Translations under genes and position numbers: made by a program
Notes under the pieces: generated by a model
Database searches by the model: none
The model's input: the letters and a program-made list of their open reading frames with translations, nothing else
Told to the model about the DNA's origin: nothing
Source: Haliea sp963974125
Lineage (GTDB): Bacteria; Pseudomonadota; Gammaproteobacteria; Pseudomonadales; Halieaceae
Assembly: GCA_963974125.1 (NCBI GenBank)
Contig: CAXBCH010000008.1
Span: 53,536 to 117,535 of the forward strand
Reading direction: 5' to 3'
Length of the DNA: 64,000 bases
In this document: positions 52,441-61,183 of the stretch, piece after piece
Position numbering within the stretch: the stretch's first letter is position 1
How the letters are laid out: each line of letters starts with the position of its first letter

Positions 52441-53724
52441 GTGACCCGATTTGTCAACAGTGCCGCCGAGGCCGTCGCCGAGATCGGTTCCGGAGAGTTT
52501 CTCTGGAGCCACTCCATGGCCGCAACGCCGACCGTGTTGCTGGACGCGATCGCTGCCCGGGCGCAGGAGTTGCAGGATGTCAACATCATGCAGCTGCACC
52601 TGGAGCACGCGGAAGCGCTGGCCGATCCGGCGCTGGAAGGGCATCTGCGCAACCGCTGTTTCTTCGCCGGCAAGGTGACCCGCGAGCTGATCAACCAGGG
52701 CCGGGCCGACTATGTGCCGATCTTCCTCTCGGAAATTCCCAAGCTGTTCCGCCGCGGTGAACAGCGGGTGGACACGGCCATCATCCAGGTGTCGAAACCG
52801 GATCACCACGGCAACTGCTCGCTGGGCATTTCCGTGGAGGCCACCGCCGCCGCCTGCGACATGGCCGGCCGCATCATCGCCCATATCAATCCCAACATGC
52901 CGCGTACCCATGGCGACAGCTTCATCAACCTCAAGCGGATCGACTACGCCTACGCCGAGGCCGCGCCGCTGATTCTGCACGAGAGCCGGGAAATCTCCGA
53001 GGTCGACCGGCAGGTGGGAGAACACGTCGCCAGCCTGGTGGAAGACGGCAGCTGCCTGCAGATGGGGATAGGCGCCATTCCCGACGCGGCCCTGGCCTGC
53101 CTCGGCGACCGCAAGGACCTGGGCGTCCATACGGAGATGTTCTCCGACGGTGTACTGGACCTGCTGGAGAGCGGGGTGGTCACCAATGCCCGCAAGAAGA
53201 TCGGCCGCGGTCGCGTGGTGACGAGCTTTGCCATGGGTTCGCGGCGGCTGTACGATTATGTCAACGACAATCCGGAAGTGGCCTTCCTGGATGTGGAGTA
53301 TGTCAACAATCCGGTGATAATCGCGAAAAACCGGAAGGTCATGTCCATCAACAGCGCCATCCAGGTTGATCTCACCGGTCAGGTGTGTGCCGACTCAATG
53401 GGCTATCGCATCTACTCCGGGGTGGGAGGGCAGGTCGATTTTGTGCAGGGCGCCATGTACTCGGACGGGGGCAAATCGATCATCGCCCTGCCCAGCACCG
53501 CCCGTCACGGTACCGTGTCGCGGCTGGTGTCCGCGGTCGAACGCGGTGCCGGCGTGGTCACTACCCGCGCCCAGGTCGACTACGTGGTCACCGAGTACGG
53601 TGTGGTCGAGCTGCGCGGCCGCTCCCTGACCGAGCGCACGGCGGCACTCATCGGCATCGCGCACCCGGATTTTCGCGAGCAGCTTGCCCGCGAGGCGCGG
53701 GACTCGCTCGGCCTGCGGGTGTAG
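52441..53724 (+). CDS. acetyl-CoA hydrolase/transferase family CoA-transferase
   Basis: The 427-residue protein has the two-domain fold of the AcCoA hydrolase family. The C-terminal domain shows YSGVGGQVDFVQGA and VTEYGVVELRG. The family catalytic Glu is probably the one in VHTEMFSDG. Members move CoA between acetate, succinate, butyrate or 4-hydroxybutyrate. The start is GTG 52441 with modest GGAG upstream. It heads a five-gene operon with a desaturase 9 bp downstream. Confidence 0.85.
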   Translation: MTRFVNSAAEAVAEIGSGEFLWSHSMAATPTVLLDAIAARAQELQDVNIMQLHLEHAEALADPALEGHLRNRCFFAGKVTRELINQGRADYVPIFLSEIPKLFRRGEQRVDTAIIQVSKPDHHGNCSLGISVEATAAACDMAGRIIAHINPNMPRTHGDSFINLKRIDYAYAEAAPLILHESREISEVDRQVGEHVASLVEDGSCLQMGIGAIPDAALACLGDRKDLGVHTEMFSDGVLDLLESGVVTNARKKIGRGRVVTSFAMGSRRLYDYVNDNPEVAFLDVEYVNNPVIIAKNRKVMSINSAIQVDLTGQVCADSMGYRIYSGVGGQVDFVQGAMYSDGGKSIIALPSTARHGTVSRLVSAVERGAGVVTTRAQVDYVVTEYGVVELRGRSLTERTAALIGIAHPDFREQLAREARDSLGLRV

Positions 53725-53733
53725 GATCAGGGC

Positions 53734-54636
53734 ATGAAAGTCACCGACTATCTCAGCCGCGAGGACATCGCCCGCTTCACCGCCAAGAGCGACCTGCACG
53801 CCTGGCGGCTGGTGCTGGGCAACTGGCTGGGGATCATTGCGATCTTCGCCCTGGTGGGGCTGTACCCGCATCCGCTGCTGATCCTGGTGGCAGTGCCGCT
53901 GCTGGCCGGGCGCCAGCTGGGGCTGGCGGTACTCACCCACGAGGCCGGGCATCGCACCCTGTTTCGGACCCCCTGGCTCAATGACCTGGTCGGACAGTGG
54001 CTCTGCGCGCTGCCGGTGTTCAACGACATGCCGTCCTATGCCCGCGGCCACCTGCGGCATCATCGCCTGGCCGGCACCCGCGATGACCCCGATCTTCCCA
54101 ATTACGCCAGTTACCCCGTGTCCCGCGCCAGTTTCCGGCGCAAGGTGCTGCGCGACCTCAGTGGCCGCACCGGGGTCAAGCTGCTGACCGCAATCCTGCG
54201 CGGCGCCGCCGGCATCACCAGCGGCGAGAAGCGGGCCAGTGCGCGGCCCTTTGTCAGCCAGCTGCTGGTGCAGGTGCTGCTGTTGCTGGCACTGGAGGCC
54301 TTCGGCATCGGCTGGGTCTACCTGCTGTGGCTGGGCACCTTCCTGACCGTCTACATGCTGGTCATCCGCCTGCGCCAGATTGCCGAGCATGCGGCGGTGC
54401 CGGACCTGTATCACCCGGACCCGCGCTACAACACCCGCACCGTGGATGCGCCCTGGTGGCAGCGCCTGGTGCTGGCGCCGAACGGCGTCAACTACCATCT
54501 CGAGCACCACTTCATGGCCAGCGTGCCCTGTTACCGCCTGGCGGCGCTGCGGCAGCACTTGCGGGCGCGGCGAGCGCTGGCTACTGTGCCCACCTTCAGC
54601 GGCTATGGCGCGGTACTGCGGCATGTGCTGGCCTGA
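53734..54636 (+). CDS. membrane fatty acid desaturase family protein
   Basis: The 300-residue protein has hydrophobic segments and the three histidine boxes of di-iron desaturases: HEAGH, HLRHH and HLEHH. It would introduce a double bond or hydroxyl into a lipid chain using oxygen. The substrate is unknown; the variant second and third boxes are like the desaturases grouped with carotenoid or sphingolipid enzymes. It lies between the CoA-transferase and DUF1330 genes. Confidence 0.88.
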   Translation: MKVTDYLSREDIARFTAKSDLHAWRLVLGNWLGIIAIFALVGLYPHPLLILVAVPLLAGRQLGLAVLTHEAGHRTLFRTPWLNDLVGQWLCALPVFNDMPSYARGHLRHHRLAGTRDDPDLPNYASYPVSRASFRRKVLRDLSGRTGVKLLTAILRGAAGITSGEKRASARPFVSQLLVQVLLLLALEAFGIGWVYLLWLGTFLTVYMLVIRLRQIAEHAAVPDLYHPDPRYNTRTVDAPWWQRLVLAPNGVNYHLEHHFMASVPCYRLAALRQHLRARRALATVPTFSGYGAVLRHVLA

Positions 54637-54678
54637 CCGTTACGGTTTCTACCAACATAACAAGACAGGGAGCAATCC

Positions 54679-55098
54679 ATGAGCAAGAACGTCGACCCCA
54701 CCCGCGAGCAGTTTGACCAGTTCAAGGCGTTGCCGCGTGACACCCCGATCATGATGCTGAACCTTATCCGGCTCAATCCCACCGCGACCTACCCCGATGG
54801 GGAGGCGGTGACCGGCGCCGAGGCCTACGCCCGCTATGGTCGCCACAGTGGCCCCATCTTCCAGCGTCTGGGGGGCAGCATCGCCTGGCGCGGTCGGCCC
54901 GAATGTGTGCTGATCGGGCCCGCGGACGAGCACTGGGATATCGCCTTCATTGCCCGCTACCCCAACGCGGGAGCTTTCATGGCGATGGTGACCGACGAGG
55001 ACTATCGCAAGGCCGTGGTCCACCGCCAGCTGGCCGTTGCCGACAGCCGCCTGATCCGGATGGCGGACGCGAGCGCGGGGGAAGGCTTCAGTGGTTGA
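54679..55098 (+). CDS. DUF1330-family protein
   Basis: The 139-residue protein has a ferredoxin-like (dimeric alpha/beta barrel) DUF1330 pattern: PIMMLNLIRLN at the start, AYARYGRHSGPIF in the middle and IAFIARYPNAGAFMAMVTDEDYRKAVVHR. The family is uncharacterised; relatives act on small hydrophobic substrates. AGGGAG lies 6 bases before the ATG. It is in the CoA-transferase/desaturase operon. Confidence 0.8.
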   Translation: MSKNVDPTREQFDQFKALPRDTPIMMLNLIRLNPTATYPDGEAVTGAEAYARYGRHSGPIFQRLGGSIAWRGRPECVLIGPADEHWDIAFIARYPNAGAFMAMVTDEDYRKAVVHRQLAVADSRLIRMADASAGEGFSG

Positions 55099-55158
55099 CA
55101 GGGGGGCGCAGGCGAGACCTCGGGATTGCGTGTTTGCGGCAAACAGGGAGTACCGCCA

Positions 55159-55617
55159 ATGAGCTGGATTGCAGGAAATCTTCCGCGCGAGCAGATCATG
55201 GACCGGTTGCCCGCCATCGGCGAACACTTCCAGCGCCTGTATGCCAGCTTTTACCAGCTGTCGCAGCTGCCGCCGGAGACGGTGGAGCTGTGTCGCCTGC
55301 GCCTGGCGCAGTTGCACCGCAGTGACGCCGATTTCGCCCGCGAGGACTATCCTGTCGCCGTCGACAAGCGCGAGCAGTTGCAGGACTGGCACCGTGCCGC
55401 GCTGTTTTCCGCGGCCGAGCGAGCCTGCCTGGAGCTCACCGAGGTGCACGCGATGGACTGCAGCGCCATCACCGACGCCCAGGCCGACGCGGTCAAGCAA
55501 CATTTTGGCGAGGCGGGGCTGGTGGCACTGCTGCAGGCGCTCGGTGTCTTCGACGGGTTTATTCGTCTGGGTTTGATCTGGCAGGCAGCGCCTGCGGAGG
55601 GCGTGCTACATGGGTAA
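55159..55617 (+). CDS. AhpD/carboxymuconolactone decarboxylase-like protein A
   Basis: The 152-residue protein is all-helical, with LPPETVELCRLRLAQLHRSDADF resembling the core of the AhpD-like fold. The usual CxxC redox pair is reduced here to one cysteine at the first position (ELCRLR) and has no second. It overlaps the next, similar gene by 8 bp. The two may form a heteromer. The substrate is unknown. AGGGAG marks the start at 55159. Confidence 0.7.
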   Translation: MSWIAGNLPREQIMDRLPAIGEHFQRLYASFYQLSQLPPETVELCRLRLAQLHRSDADFAREDYPVAVDKREQLQDWHRAALFSAAERACLELTEVHAMDCSAITDAQADAVKQHFGEAGLVALLQALGVFDGFIRLGLIWQAAPAEGVLHG

Positions 55618-56125
55618 CGCGGCAAGGGTGAGTCCACCGGCGGGCAGCACCGGCAATGTGATCAGGGACTCGGCACTGGGTATTGTGCCGGAGACCCTGG
55701 ACCACTACCTGGCGCTCAATGCGGCGATCTGGGACGCGGGGCCACTCGGCGCCGCGGAGATCGAGCTGGCGCGGCTGCGCAACGCCCGCCACACCGGCTG
55801 CGTGCTGTGCCAGGCGGTGCGCTACGATGTCGCCATTGCGGACGGCCTCAGCGAAGACAAGGTGCAGGTTGTTCGCCAGGATGACCCTGTGGCCGGTCTC
55901 AGCGAGCGAGAGCAGCTCTTGGTGGCCTTCGTCGATCAGTACAACCTTGATCCCTCCGGGATATCGCAGCAACTGCAGCAGGCGCTGCTGGCTGCCTTCA
56001 GCGAAGCAGAGTTGCTGCATCTGTCACTGCTGGTGGCCTGGTTCAATGGTTCTTCGCGTTGCGCCGTGGCGCTGGGTGGAATGCCCGAGGAGATGCCGCG
56101 GCTGGAGATCAGCGTGCCGCGGTAG
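55610..56125 (+). CDS. AhpD/carboxymuconolactone decarboxylase-like protein B
   Basis: The 171-residue protein has the AhpD-like core LARLRNARHTGCVLCQAVRYDVA with an intact CVLC redox pair, then helical segments. AhpD-like proteins are peroxidase-type or lactone-cleaving enzymes. It overlaps the preceding paralogue and ends the operon, followed by REP-like repeats. Confidence 0.78.
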   Translation: MGNAARVSPPAGSTGNVIRDSALGIVPETLDHYLALNAAIWDAGPLGAAEIELARLRNARHTGCVLCQAVRYDVAIADGLSEDKVQVVRQDDPVAGLSEREQLLVAFVDQYNLDPSGISQQLQQALLAAFSEAELLHLSLLVAWFNGSSRCAVALGGMPEEMPRLEISVPR

Positions 56126-56175
56126 GAGCCCGCCAGCCGGCTACCGTGGGAGCCCACTCCGTGGGCGAAATACCT

Positions 56176-56253
56176 ATCGCTCGCAGAGCGAGCTCCCACA
56201 GATCGCTAGCAGAGCGAGCTCACACAGATCGCTAGCAGAGCGAGCTCCCACAG
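56176..56253. repeat. three 26-bp REP-like tandem units between convergent genes
   Basis: Units at 56176-56201, 56202-56227 and 56228-56253 are near identical, and a partial fourth follows (56254-56267). Each holds GCTCGC-AGA-GCGAGC or a one-base variant and ends in CTCCCAC. A GTGGGAGC at 56148-56155 supplies the outer complementary arm. They lie at the ends of two converging genes, the usual site of REP/BIME elements that form hairpins and end or protect transcripts. Confidence 0.8.
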
Positions 56254-56277
56254 ATCGCTCGCTGGGCCCCGTGGTCT

Positions 56278-57576
56278 TCAGGCCTGGTCGAGAAAGTGGC
56301 CGTACTTCTTCATGGCCGCTTCGCGCTGGGTGGGCGTGTGGTAGGTGGGGAACAGGCCCGGTGCCGGCTGGTAGTCCCGCAGCACGGTGCGCGCCACGGT
56401 AATCTTGTGGACTTCCGAGGGGCCGTCGACCACGCCCAGTTCCGGAATGTTGGCCCACATCGTCATCAGTGGCACTTCATCGGACATGCCCAGGCTGCCG
56501 TGCAGGTGCATGGCGCGATAGATCACTTCCTGCAGCACCTTCGGGGTCGCGGCCTTGATCGCGGCGATTTCCTTGCGTACCTCGCGGTTGTACTCCTTGT
56601 ACTTGTCGATCAGCCAGGCGGTGTACAGGACGTGCAGGCGGTACTGCAGGATCTGGGTATAGGAGTCGGCGATCTTCTCCTGGGTCAGTTGCTTGTTGGC
56701 CAGCGGCTCGCCCTTGGTGGTGCGGCTGAGTACCCGCTCGCACATCATGTCCATGGCCTTGTTGAGAACGGCGACACTGCGCATGGCGTGGTGCACACGG
56801 CCGCCGCCGAGGCGGGTCTGGGCCACCAGGAAGCCCTTGCCTTCTTCACCCAGCAGGTTGTCCGCGGGTACCCGGCAGTCCGTGAAGCGGATGTAGGCGT
56901 GGACGCCATCGCCCTGCTCGACATAGGGTCCCACGGCGGAATTGCGCAGGATTTCCATGCCCGGGGTGCCCTTTTCCACCAGGATGATGGAGGCGCCCTC
57001 ATGAATCGGGACATCGGTGTTGGTCACCACCATCACCAGCAGGAACTCGGAGAAGCGGGCGTGGGAAGCAAACCATTTCTCGCCATTGATGACCCACTCG
57101 TCACCGTCGCGGGTGGCGGTGCAGGTAAATTCCGCCGGGTCCGCACCCGCCTGGGGCTCGGTCATGGAGTAGCAGGAGGCGATGTTGCCGTCCAGCAGCG
57201 GCTGCAGGAAGCGCTTCTTCTGGTCCGGGGTGCCGAAGTGGGCGAGAATTTCCGCGTTGCCGGAATCCGGTGCCTGACAGCCGAAGACGCTGGGTCCAAA
57301 GCGGCTGCGACCGAGGATCTCGTTCATCAGTCCCAGTTTGACCTGGCCATAGCCTTCTCCGCCCAGTTCCGGGCCAATGTGGCAGGCCCAGAGCCGCTTC
57401 TCCTTGACGATGGCTTTCAGGGGCGCCATTGCCCTGGCTGCGGGCGAGTCCGGGTCCCAGGGGTCGCCGGGGCCGCGGAACACCAGGTCCAGAGGCTCTA
57501 TCTCTTCCCGGGTAAAGGTTGCAATCCAGTCCAGCTGCTGCTGGAATTCAGGGTCAGTTTCGAAGCTCCAACTCAC
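56278..57576 (-). CDS. acyl-CoA dehydrogenase family protein
   Basis: The 432-residue flavoprotein has acyl-CoA dehydrogenase motifs: CYSMTEPQAGADP (substrate/FAD loop), EWVINGEKWFASHA, and the C-terminal GSLGMSDEVPLMTMWANIPELGVVDGPSEVHKITVAR. It is longer than short-chain types (about 380) and resembles ACAD10/11-like enzymes. An adjacent phosphotransferase gene (58490) strengthens that link, since human ACAD10/11 join both functions. It is divergent from the SDR operon; promoter and operator lie between. Confidence 0.9.
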   Translation of the reverse strand: MSWSFETDPEFQQQLDWIATFTREEIEPLDLVFRGPGDPWDPDSPAARAMAPLKAIVKEKRLWACHIGPELGGEGYGQVKLGLMNEILGRSRFGPSVFGCQAPDSGNAEILAHFGTPDQKKRFLQPLLDGNIASCYSMTEPQAGADPAEFTCTATRDGDEWVINGEKWFASHARFSEFLLVMVVTNTDVPIHEGASIILVEKGTPGMEILRNSAVGPYVEQGDGVHAYIRFTDCRVPADNLLGEEGKGFLVAQTRLGGGRVHHAMRSVAVLNKAMDMMCERVLSRTTKGEPLANKQLTQEKIADSYTQILQYRLHVLYTAWLIDKYKEYNREVRKEIAAIKAATPKVLQEVIYRAMHLHGSLGMSDEVPLMTMWANIPELGVVDGPSEVHKITVARTVLRDYQPAPGLFPTYHTPTQREAAMKKYGHFLDQA

Positions 57577-57683
57577 GGTGATGTCCTTGTAATGCGGGTT
57601 CGTGGTTGCTGGCCACCGGCTGTGCCGTGCGTGTGTTGCCAGCGCTGTAACCGGGTCAATGTCTCCGGCAACGTTACTTTTGC

Positions 57684-57728
57684 TTGACTTGAGCGGGACC
57701 TAGTTTAGACTTGTTAGATGCAAACAAG
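57684..57728 (+). promoter_or_regulatory. SDR-operon promoter with overlapping palindromic operator
   Basis: TTGACT (57684-57689), a 16-base spacer and TAGACT (57706-57711) form a good promoter. A palindrome CTTGTT-N7-AACAAG (57710-57728) covers the -10 edge and start site. Its position fits a repressor such as the operon's own TetR protein (61184). It also lies 134 bases ahead of the divergent acyl-CoA dehydrogenase gene. Confidence 0.55.
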
Positions 57729-57761
57729 CAAATAATAAACTCACTCGGGTTGACGTAATAT

Positions 57762-58493
57762 ATGGTAGACCAAAAAATCTGGTTCGTTACCGGAGCGTCG
57801 CGCGGCATTGGTCGAGCGATCGCCGAATGTGCGCTGGGCGCCGGTGACAAGGTGGCAATTGTGGCCCGCGGCGCCGAGGCGGAGTCCCTGGCGGAGGAGC
57901 TGGGTGCCGACTGCATGGCCTGTCGCGCCGACGTCAGTGACGCCGAAGCGGTGACCGCGGCAGTGGCGGCGGTGGTCGCCCGCTGGGGCAGGATTGATGT
58001 CGTGGTGAATAATGCCGGGCTGCACCGCGGTGGCCGTATCGGCCGTATTCCGCTGGCAGACTGGGACAGCGTCGTCGATGTGAACCTGCGCGGCGCGGTG
58101 AACGTGATACGCGCCGCAGATGCACACCTTGAAGCCGGCAGCGCCGTCATCAACGTGGGCGCCGTGGTCGGTTTCCGCGGCTTCCCGGGCGACTCCGCCT
58201 ACGCGGCGTCCAAGGCCGGCCTGGCCGGACTGACGCGGGCACTGGCGATTGAATTCGCCGCCCGCGGCATCACGGTCAATCTGGTGATCCCCGGGCTGGT
58301 GCTGACGGAGATGACCGGCGGGCTGTCGGAGAAGGCACTGGAGGGCATGCGCAAGACCATACCCCTGGGGCGCTATGGCGAGCCCGGGGAAATTGCCCAG
58401 GTGGTGGAGTGGGTTGCACGTTCCCGCTACATGACCGGCGCCTTCGTGCCCGTGGATGGAGGACTGCTGAGCAGCTTCGGGGTGCCGGGATGA
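57762..58493 (+). CDS. short-chain dehydrogenase/reductase
   Basis: The 243-residue classical SDR has the cofactor motif TGASRGIG, NNAG, a structural Ser region in AVINVGAVVG and the catalytic YAASK. It oxidises or reduces a hydroxyl/keto group with NAD(P). Its last bases overlap the next gene (ATGA). In an acyl-CoA catabolic operon it probably acts as a 3-hydroxyacyl-CoA or alcohol dehydrogenase, which is inference. Confidence 0.88.
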   Translation: MVDQKIWFVTGASRGIGRAIAECALGAGDKVAIVARGAEAESLAEELGADCMACRADVSDAEAVTAAVAAVVARWGRIDVVVNNAGLHRGGRIGRIPLADWDSVVDVNLRGAVNVIRAADAHLEAGSAVINVGAVVGFRGFPGDSAYAASKAGLAGLTRALAIEFAARGITVNLVIPGLVLTEMTGGLSEKALEGMRKTIPLGRYGEPGEIAQVVEWVARSRYMTGAFVPVDGGLLSSFGVPG

Positions 58494-59512
58494 GCGGCCA
58501 CCCGTTTGATCAGCCGCTGGCGGCCTGGATCGCCGCCGAGGCAGGCATGCCGGGCGCGAGGGTCGTGCGCGCGCTCAGTGGTGGCAACGCCAACCTGACC
58601 CTGCTGCTGGAGACCGACAGCGGCCCCCTGGTGCTGAGGACCCCGCCGGAGAACGCCATTTCGGCCACATCGCACCGCGGCATCGAGCGCGAAGCCACGG
58701 TGCTGAGGGCGATACAGGGGCATGTGAAGGCACCGCAGGTGATGGGCTGGTGTGAAGACCCCGAAGTTATCGGGCGGCCGTTCCTGCTGGTATCCCACGT
58801 CAATGGCATCGCCATTACCGATACCCTGCCGGCGGCCTACCCCGACACAGCCGCCAGCGTCAATCGCCTGGGCGAGGACCTGGTCGATGAGCTGGCTGCC
58901 ATTCACCGGGCACCCTGGCGCGACATCGGGCTGGAGAAATTCGGCAACCCGGAGAATTTCCTGCGGCGCCAGATCACTCGCTGGCAGTCGGTGCGTGCGG
59001 AGGCGCCGGTGCGCGAACTGCCGCTGTTGCAGGAGCTCGCCGACTGGCTGCTGCGGAATCTGCCTGCGGATGGCCCGGTAGGCCTGGTGCACGGCGACTA
59101 CCACCTCGACAATACCCTGTCGCATCCGGACCGGCCCGGACTGGCCGCCGTGATTGACTGGGAGCTGGCAACCATCGGCGACCCTCTCGCTGACCTCGGG
59201 CTGTTCCTCATGTTCTGGGGCCCCCGCGACCTCGATCCGCCGGGGTTCCGGCACATCCAGGCGGTGAGCCGCCGCAGCGGCATCATCAGCCGGCGGGCAC
59301 TGGCGGAGCGCTGGGGTAACGCGACCGGCTATTCCCTGGGCAACCTTGATTTCTATCTGTGTTTCGCCTTCTGGCGCCTCGCGGCGATTGTCGAGGGAGC
59401 GTATGCGCTGTATCGCCAGGGCAAGGTGGACTCGGCCTACGCCCGCGGTCTTGAGTATGACGTGCCAGCCCTGCTGGCAGAGGCGCAAGCGGCGGCCAGG
59501 GGCCGCTGGTAA
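58490..59512 (+). CDS. APH/ACAD10-type phosphotransferase
   Basis: The 340-residue protein has an aminoglycoside-phosphotransferase-like kinase fold with catalytic HGDYHLDN and metal-binding VIDWELATIGDPLADLG. In ACAD10/11-like pathways such kinases phosphorylate 4-hydroxyacyl-CoA so that it can enter beta-oxidation. The divergent acyl-CoA dehydrogenase would be the partner. It overlaps the SDR gene and is 14 bp before the acyl-CoA synthetase gene. Confidence 0.82.
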   Translation: MSGHPFDQPLAAWIAAEAGMPGARVVRALSGGNANLTLLLETDSGPLVLRTPPENAISATSHRGIEREATVLRAIQGHVKAPQVMGWCEDPEVIGRPFLLVSHVNGIAITDTLPAAYPDTAASVNRLGEDLVDELAAIHRAPWRDIGLEKFGNPENFLRRQITRWQSVRAEAPVRELPLLQELADWLLRNLPADGPVGLVHGDYHLDNTLSHPDRPGLAAVIDWELATIGDPLADLGLFLMFWGPRDLDPPGFRHIQAVSRRSGIISRRALAERWGNATGYSLGNLDFYLCFAFWRLAAIVEGAYALYRQGKVDSAYARGLEYDVPALLAEAQAAARGRW

Positions 59513-59526
59513 GGAGACAGTTCCCG

Positions 59527-61140
59527 ATGATGGCGACAATGATGCACCTGCCGATGACGGTGCGGATGATTATGGAGCACGGCGCCGCCGTGTTCCCCGA
59601 CAGCCGGGTGGGCGTGTTCGACGGCGAGGAAACCCACTGGACTCCCTACCGCCAGGTGGCGGAGCGCGCAGAGCGCCTGGCCCAGGGCCTGCAGACGCTG
59701 GGGGTTGAAGCCGGTGACCGGGTCGCCACCTTTAGCTGGAACAACCTCGCACACATGGAGGCTTATCTGGCGGTACCCTCCATGGGTGCGGTGATGCATA
59801 CGGTCAACATCCGCCTGGCCCCCGAACAGGTCGCCTATGTGATCAACCACGCCGGCAACCGTGTGCTGATCCTGGATGCCAGCCTGCAGGAGCTGTTCCT
59901 GCCGGTGATACCGCTGCTGGAAACTGTCGAGCACATCCTGCTGGTGGGTGGCTCCGACACGGCCCTGGGCAACATCCCGGCCTCTGACTATGATGCGTTG
60001 CTGGCTGCCCAAAACGGTCATTTTGACTGGCCCGAGCTGGACGAGACGGCTGCGGCAGCAATCTGCTACACCAGCGGCACCACCGGCAACCCCAAGGGCG
60101 TGGTCTACAGCCACAAGACCACCTTCGTGCACTCGCTGGCGTCGCGGGCGACAGACACCTTCGGCATCAACGAGCGCGATCGTATCCTGCTGCTGCCGCC
60201 GATGTTCCACGCCAATGCCTGGGGCCTGCCCTACAGCGGCTGGCTCAGCGGCAGCGACTTCATCATGCCCGGGCCACACCTGCAGGCGGCGGGCATCGAG
60301 GCCATGATCCGCGCCAACCAGCCCACGTTTACCGCTACCGTGCCCACGATCCTGGGCGACCTGCTGCGCGCCTCGCAAAACAGCGATCTCGACATGAGCA
60401 GCTTTCGCATGCTGGTTTGCGGCGGCGCCGCGGTGGCGCCGGCACTGATCGATGCCGCCCGCGAGCGCTGGGGTGTGCCGGTGTTGCAGGGCTGGGGCAT
60501 GACCGAAACCAGTCCCCTGTGTCACCTGTCGCACCCGCCACGGGACCCCGGTGCGGGCGGGGAAACCCCGTGGCGGGCCAAGAGCGGGCGCCCGGTGCCC
60601 GGCATCCAGGTCCGGGTGGTGGATGCAGAGGGCCGGGAATTGCCGCACAATGGCCGCGATGTGGGCGAGCTGCAGCTGCGCGGGCCCTGGGTGACGGGTG
60701 CCTACCACAAGGACAGCGCGCCGGACTCCTTTACCGCGGATGGCTGGCTGCGTACGGGTGATGTCGGCCACATTGACGACAGGCACTTTGTCCAGTTGAC
60801 GGACCGAACCAAGGATGTGATCAAGTCCGGGGGGGAATGGATCTCCTCGGTCGACCTGGAAAATGCGCTGTTGGCGCACCCCTCGGTGGTAGAGGTGGCC
60901 GTCATCGCGACGGATGACGAGCGCTGGCAGGAGCGACCCCTGGCGATTCTGGTGACCGACAGCGAGATCGGCGCGGCGGAACTGCGCGCGTTTCTGCGCG
61001 ACCGGGTCGCAAAATTCTGGATTCCCGAGCACTGGGCGTTTGTCGCCGGTATACCGAAAACCAGTGTCGGCAAAATAGACAAGAAACTGTTGCGTCTCCA
61101 GCATGCCGCCGGAGAGTTCAACATCGAAACGATAAAATAA
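59527..61140 (+). CDS. fatty acyl-CoA synthetase / AMP-binding ligase
   Basis: The 537-residue adenylate-forming enzyme has the phosphate-binding motif CYTSGTTGNPKG, YHKDSAPDSF, WLRTGDVGHID and a C-terminal catalytic Lys in KTSVGKIDKK. It activates a carboxylic acid to its CoA thioester. The motif MFHANAWGLPYSGW and length point to medium- or long-chain fatty acid ligases. AAGGAGAC gives its ribosome site. It precedes the TetR gene by 43 bp. Confidence 0.9.
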   Translation: MMATMMHLPMTVRMIMEHGAAVFPDSRVGVFDGEETHWTPYRQVAERAERLAQGLQTLGVEAGDRVATFSWNNLAHMEAYLAVPSMGAVMHTVNIRLAPEQVAYVINHAGNRVLILDASLQELFLPVIPLLETVEHILLVGGSDTALGNIPASDYDALLAAQNGHFDWPELDETAAAAICYTSGTTGNPKGVVYSHKTTFVHSLASRATDTFGINERDRILLLPPMFHANAWGLPYSGWLSGSDFIMPGPHLQAAGIEAMIRANQPTFTATVPTILGDLLRASQNSDLDMSSFRMLVCGGAAVAPALIDAARERWGVPVLQGWGMTETSPLCHLSHPPRDPGAGGETPWRAKSGRPVPGIQVRVVDAEGRELPHNGRDVGELQLRGPWVTGAYHKDSAPDSFTADGWLRTGDVGHIDDRHFVQLTDRTKDVIKSGGEWISSVDLENALLAHPSVVEVAVIATDDERWQERPLAILVTDSEIGAAELRAFLRDRVAKFWIPEHWAFVAGIPKTSVGKIDKKLLRLQHAAGEFNIETIK

Positions 61141-61183
61141 AAGCAGCCTTCGCCCTGAAGGTTGCCATCGGGGAGAGCAGTTG

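Noticed and set aside
56176..56253. CRISPR array
   Set aside because: Units are directly adjacent with no unique spacers; they fit REP-type repeats.
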